A stretch of 64,000 nucleotides of DNA. Source: Phyllostachys edulis. Its lineage: Eukaryota; Streptophyta; Magnoliopsida; Poales; Poaceae. The translations under genes were made by a program, and so were the position numbers. The stretch lies in contig CM070566.1 of NCBI GenBank assembly GCA_036346405.1, forward strand, positions 46,783,452 to 46,847,451. The letters are read 5' to 3'. The notes beneath the pieces were generated by a model. It searched no databases, had not been told where the DNA came from, and saw nothing but the letters and a program-made list of their open reading frames with translations. Positions 60,780 to 64,000 of the stretch are shown here, in pieces (within the stretch, counting starts at the first letter, position 1; each line of letters opens with the position of its first letter).

Positions 60780-63136
60780 CGCCAGTCAGCTCCTATAGGG
60801 TCACCCCGGCACCAGGGCGTTGCCTCCCTTGCTTGAATCGGTGGAGGAGGGCAACTTCAAAGGGGTCATCAAACCTGCCTAAGGTGACGCTTGGAGCTCG
60901 TCGATGGGCATCATGACCCTGCCATCTGGACTGGTACCCGTGCTGGCGTCGGTGAAGGAAAAGGGTACTAGGTCCAAAAGTGGGTTCGGCCCGGCCTGAG
61001 GAGAGTTGGCCGTGGTGTTCACAGTCAGGGTCTTTTGGGCGAGGCTACACTCCTGGCCTAGGGCTGCTTTTGAAGACGTTGGGGCAGCTAGTTGGCCCGC
61101 CACCTGGAGAAAGGTCGACAAGGTTGCCTTGGGCCACGCGGCCGTCGAACTACTCGGAATTAGACCGAGTTCAGCAGCGGCCGTCGACGAAGCCTTGACA
61201 TAATCTTCCGCTTTGCGTAGCCAGTAGCCTCGCACCTCCTCCGGGAAGGAAGATTGTGGCTGGTTTTTGTCGAAAATCTCCTGAAGGGCTTCGTGCATAG
61301 ATTTGGCATAAGACGGGAAAAGGTCCTGCAGTGTTCGGTCCACTGAAGCCTTGACTTGCTCTGGTGAATTGTTGGGTGGGTTGGGTTCCTAACCACTACA
61401 ACCCTGCGATGTCCATCCTTGTTGCTGCCCTGATGGTGACCCCGGCGAGGAGATCTGTCGCGGTCCCGACTGGAGTCAAGGCAAAGGTTGACCGAGGTGT
61501 CAAGGTTCTTATGACTTCAGTGAATGGTGTGGTTGTGGCGACCATTGCCGTCGTCACTGTCGTCATTGTACTTGTGCCTCCAGTGTGTGGTGGAAGGGTG
61601 GTCATCGTGAGCCGAACGACGAGGGGGTCGGTGCTGGCCGCGAGGATTGCGACGATCGCCCACTGGGTGGTTAGCCCCCGTCTCCTCTTCCTGCCGAAGC
61701 GGTTGTGGGGGGATGTGGCTCGCCCCCCTGGATTCTGGAGTTCCATTCACAACCCCTAGGTTCTAGGGGGGCCAGGTTGTGATGGGCTCGTACAGGGCGA
61801 TGTCAGCAGCCGAGAGGAAGCCGTCGAGGGGTGCAGCCGTGTGGTCCTTGACGTAGTCAAGGTGAAGGATCACCCGATGGGTGAGCCCTCGCTTCCATTT
61901 GTCCGAGAGGCGGGAGCTCGCTTCTGGTTGGTTTGGATCCTCCCCACTGTGCATGAAGGTGATCCAAGCCACCTTTGGGATGGAGCTTGGGTTGGCAGTC
62001 CAGGCCCAGAGGTTGAGGGTCCTCGTATCCTCCCGACTCACTGAGACCCCTTCAATGGAGTGCAGCGAGCATTTCCTGCCCACAAGGTGCTCTACGACGT
62101 CCGGTGTCCAAGTGAACACTAGGAGCCCTTCCAGACATAGCCGAACGCGAAAGAACATCGCGACACCGAAGGCGTGGCTCACCGCCCTCCATGGTCGAAC
62201 ATGGATCTCCAAGTCTTCTTGGTGGAATTTCTTCGCGTCCCGCACTCTATCCCTGGAGTGCTTGCTGTTGAACTTGAGGAGATAGGCCTCCGGGTGGTGG
62301 AGGGAGATAGATACATCTTCGCGACGAAGGCTGAAGCGGCGACGTACTGCTTCTGCCACAGCTCTGTCGTCGATGTTGGTGTCGCCCCGCAGCACCCAAG
62401 AAACAAGGGCGGTGTCCTCCCAGTCTTGGTGGGCGTGATCGAGCTGGGGGTAGGCATTGACGATGCACTAGTCCTCATTCGGTCGGGTGTCAGGGGCGCC
62501 GAGGAACGCCATGGCTGAGGCACACTGGTTTGGGGGAGCCGGTCGCCGAGGTTCTTTCAGTGAGGCTTGGCACAGTGAAGAGGGTGGTCGGTGGAGCTTT
62601 GGCCTGCTCCGGCACTCCCTTGCTCGATGGCCTGAGTGGAAGTAGAGAATGCACCGAATGGGGTCTCGGCAGCTGGAGATTTGATGATCCCTTGAGAGGC
62701 AGCGAAAGCACCTTCCTGCAGATTTATTGAGGAAGGAAGCTGAGGCTGAGTTAGAGCGGGGGGTGGAAATGCGTCTAGCTGCACGCCACCACCTAGGCCG
62801 CTGAACTACCTGCCATCCCTCTGCTGCGCCAGGCCGAATGGCTTTGGGAGAGGGCGAGGGAGAGCCTTCTTTGACTTGAGGATTCACAGCTTCTTCGAGG
62901 TAGCTTCAATGGGACGGGCCGCGCCGAGCTAGAGCCATAGCGCTAGGATAGCACTGAGACACTTTAATGTGCTTCGGTGGACGGTGGTTGCTGAGGGTGC
63001 CAGGCGCAGTGAATGAGGTATTGATGTTCGGTGGGGCCTTACGCTGGAGGATTTTCATGAAGGTGGGAGCTTGGGCCTGTTGCAGAATGCGTGGAGAAGA
63101 GGCCAAAGGTCTGGGGGCGCTTGGTGGGTCTTCCAC
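60780..63136 (-). pseudogene. L1-type LINE ORF1 (zinc knuckles, DUF4283-like)
   Basis: The nucleic-acid-binding protein that coats LINE RNA. Pieces in order: MEDPPSAPRPLASSP (63136) and a Pro/Ser-rich N-terminus; CFRCLSRDHQISSC (CCHC) then CILYFHSGHRAREC, a second knuckle in which the usual Cys-X2-Cys is damaged (62700-62580); the DUF4283-like domain (62395-61763; AVAEAVRRRFSLRREDVSIS, WAWTANPSSIPKVAWITFMH); and an Ala/Ser-rich C-terminus (61343-60879). Stops at about 62890 and 61750 break the frame. Confidence 0.75.
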
Positions 63137-63640
63137 CAGAGCCGACGCAGTGCTACTACGGGGGACTTCGGCCGAACCACTGGAGGTGAGGCTGCGAGGA
63201 GGTCAGATCAGATCTGGATCTGGCCTCGGGAGGTTTAAAGGGGGAGGAGGCGCGATTCAGGGGGGAAGGAGGGAGGTAGAAGGGGGGGGGCTGAGGGTGG
63301 AGGAGGTAGAAGGGGGTGGGTGCTTTCGGCAGAGGGGGCGCTGAAAGGGGAAAGGTGGAGGCGGCGGGGGGTTCGGGGAGGGGGACTTGGAATGCATCTC
63401 ACGCGCCGGGGGAGGAGGGCTGGGGGTTGGAGAGGGTTTGGGGTGGCCGCCAGTGCCGGAGTGGCACCGACGGGGGGAGGGAAGGTGGGGACTCTGGTCG
63501 CCTAAGGCACCGCCAGAGCTGGGAGGTGGAGGTAGTGATTCGATAGGAATAGTGCTACTCTGTTACAAGAATACTTGGTTCTTTTGCGAAACTGAAGAGA
63601 ATACATGGGGCTGTTGTATACAGATAAAATTACCTGTAGT
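63137..63640 (-). other. Probable LINE 5' UTR, G/C-skewed
   Basis: Very G-rich on plus (long GGGGGG and GGAGG runs, 63180-63480), so C-rich on the LINE sense strand. Long frames on both strands are compositional. The LINE 5' end is probably near 63530-63545, where composition changes abruptly, but no target duplication can be tested because the 3' end is lost. Confidence 0.45.
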
Positions 63641-64000
63641 TGTTCCTAAACAAAGTTAACCATCTTTCACATGTCATCTCAGCCTCATTTTTGCAGGCAA
63701 CATGGTAAATCAGCACTCCTATGACATCCTGATGCTATTTCCAGGCTCTAGCAGTGACATATCTCATTGAGTTAATTCCTTATCTGTCACTGAAAGTTGG
63801 CGGACTTTCCAAAATGCCATCGAAAAATTGATCATCCCTTTTTTGCCACTCGTTCTCAGCTTCTCTTCCTTTTTTGCCACTCCCGTGAGTTGACCGTGGA
63901 CTTGGCCGTTGACTTGGACGCGAAAAGACGTTTTTGCCCCTAAGTGAAGTTAGTAATGCTGAGATCTTTAGGGAATTATTTGACATAACAATATAGTTCC
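63641..64000. other. Unassigned flanking DNA
   Basis: No gene was recognised. Direct repeats of TTTTTTGCCACTC at about 63838 and 63871 and GTTGAC/GTGGACTTGG motifs suggest a small repeat or MITE-like piece at about 63780-63975 that may run past the window end. Confidence 0.3.

Noticed and set aside
63137..63640. Gly/Arg-rich frames near the end of the window
   Set aside because: G-run composition of the probable LINE 5' UTR gives open frames in several registers; no domain.

Overview
This is plant nuclear DNA, almost certainly from a grass (Poaceae). The evidence is a spliced plant RNA-binding protein gene with GT-AG introns, CACTA-type subterminal repeats built on ACAGACGGTT, a chromodomain Ty3/gypsy element with a very long LTR, plant L1-type LINEs, a tRNA-like SINE, and solo LTRs with perfect 5-bp target-site duplications. 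A panicoid grass is plausible, but the genus cannot be fixed from this window. No bacterial-style operon, CRISPR array or rRNA gene is present.

Layout. (1) 215-6144, minus: the one apparently intact host gene, a 12-exon UBP1-like oligouridylate-binding protein with three RRMs (450 aa, assembled here from splice signals). A hAT-type MITE and a 3 x 47-bp tandem repeat lie in its introns. (2) 6804-12030, minus: a decayed Ty1/copia element with one recognised LTR; its gag is cut by CACTA-like palindromic DNA (12027-13743). (3) 15852-21021: a 2.6-kb head-to-tail duplication. Each copy carries a SINE-like body, the RT/RNase H end of a second copia element and CACTA-like repeats. (4) 21113-22225, minus: a zinc-knuckle/DUF4283-like ORF1 fragment. 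(5) 22736-27570: remnants of an unrecognised plus-strand gene split by a 3.77-kb solo LTR (TSD CTTGA). (6) 29726-29970: an OTU deubiquitinase pseudogene fragment. (7) 30396-32388: a non-autonomous Mutator-like element with long TIRs and a 10-bp TSD. (8) 32520-33985, minus: a 5'-truncated LINE. (9) 34156-35063, plus: a tonoplast monosaccharide transporter pseudogene. (10) 35454-63136, minus: a second LINE, split by (11) a 20.8-kb gypsy chromovirus (38561-59406, TSD GTACC) with LTRs of about 5.2 kb. The 3' LTR of that element is itself split by a 5.2-kb solo LTR of the same lineage in the opposite orientation (51815-57022, TSD GACCT).

The window therefore records a layered insertion history: LINE, then gypsy, then solo LTR. 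Apart from the first gene, all coding sequence appears to be transposon-derived or pseudogenised. No new cellular pathway is evident. The most unusual signals are the GACCTCC array inside the giant LTR, the clustered palindromes at the ends of the Mutator-like element, and the fact that differences between the 2.6-kb duplicates fall almost only on CAG/CTG trinucleotides. That last pattern looks more like a sequencing or consensus artefact at CHG-methylated sites than like evolution. It also means that many frameshifts in the repeats should be read with caution.
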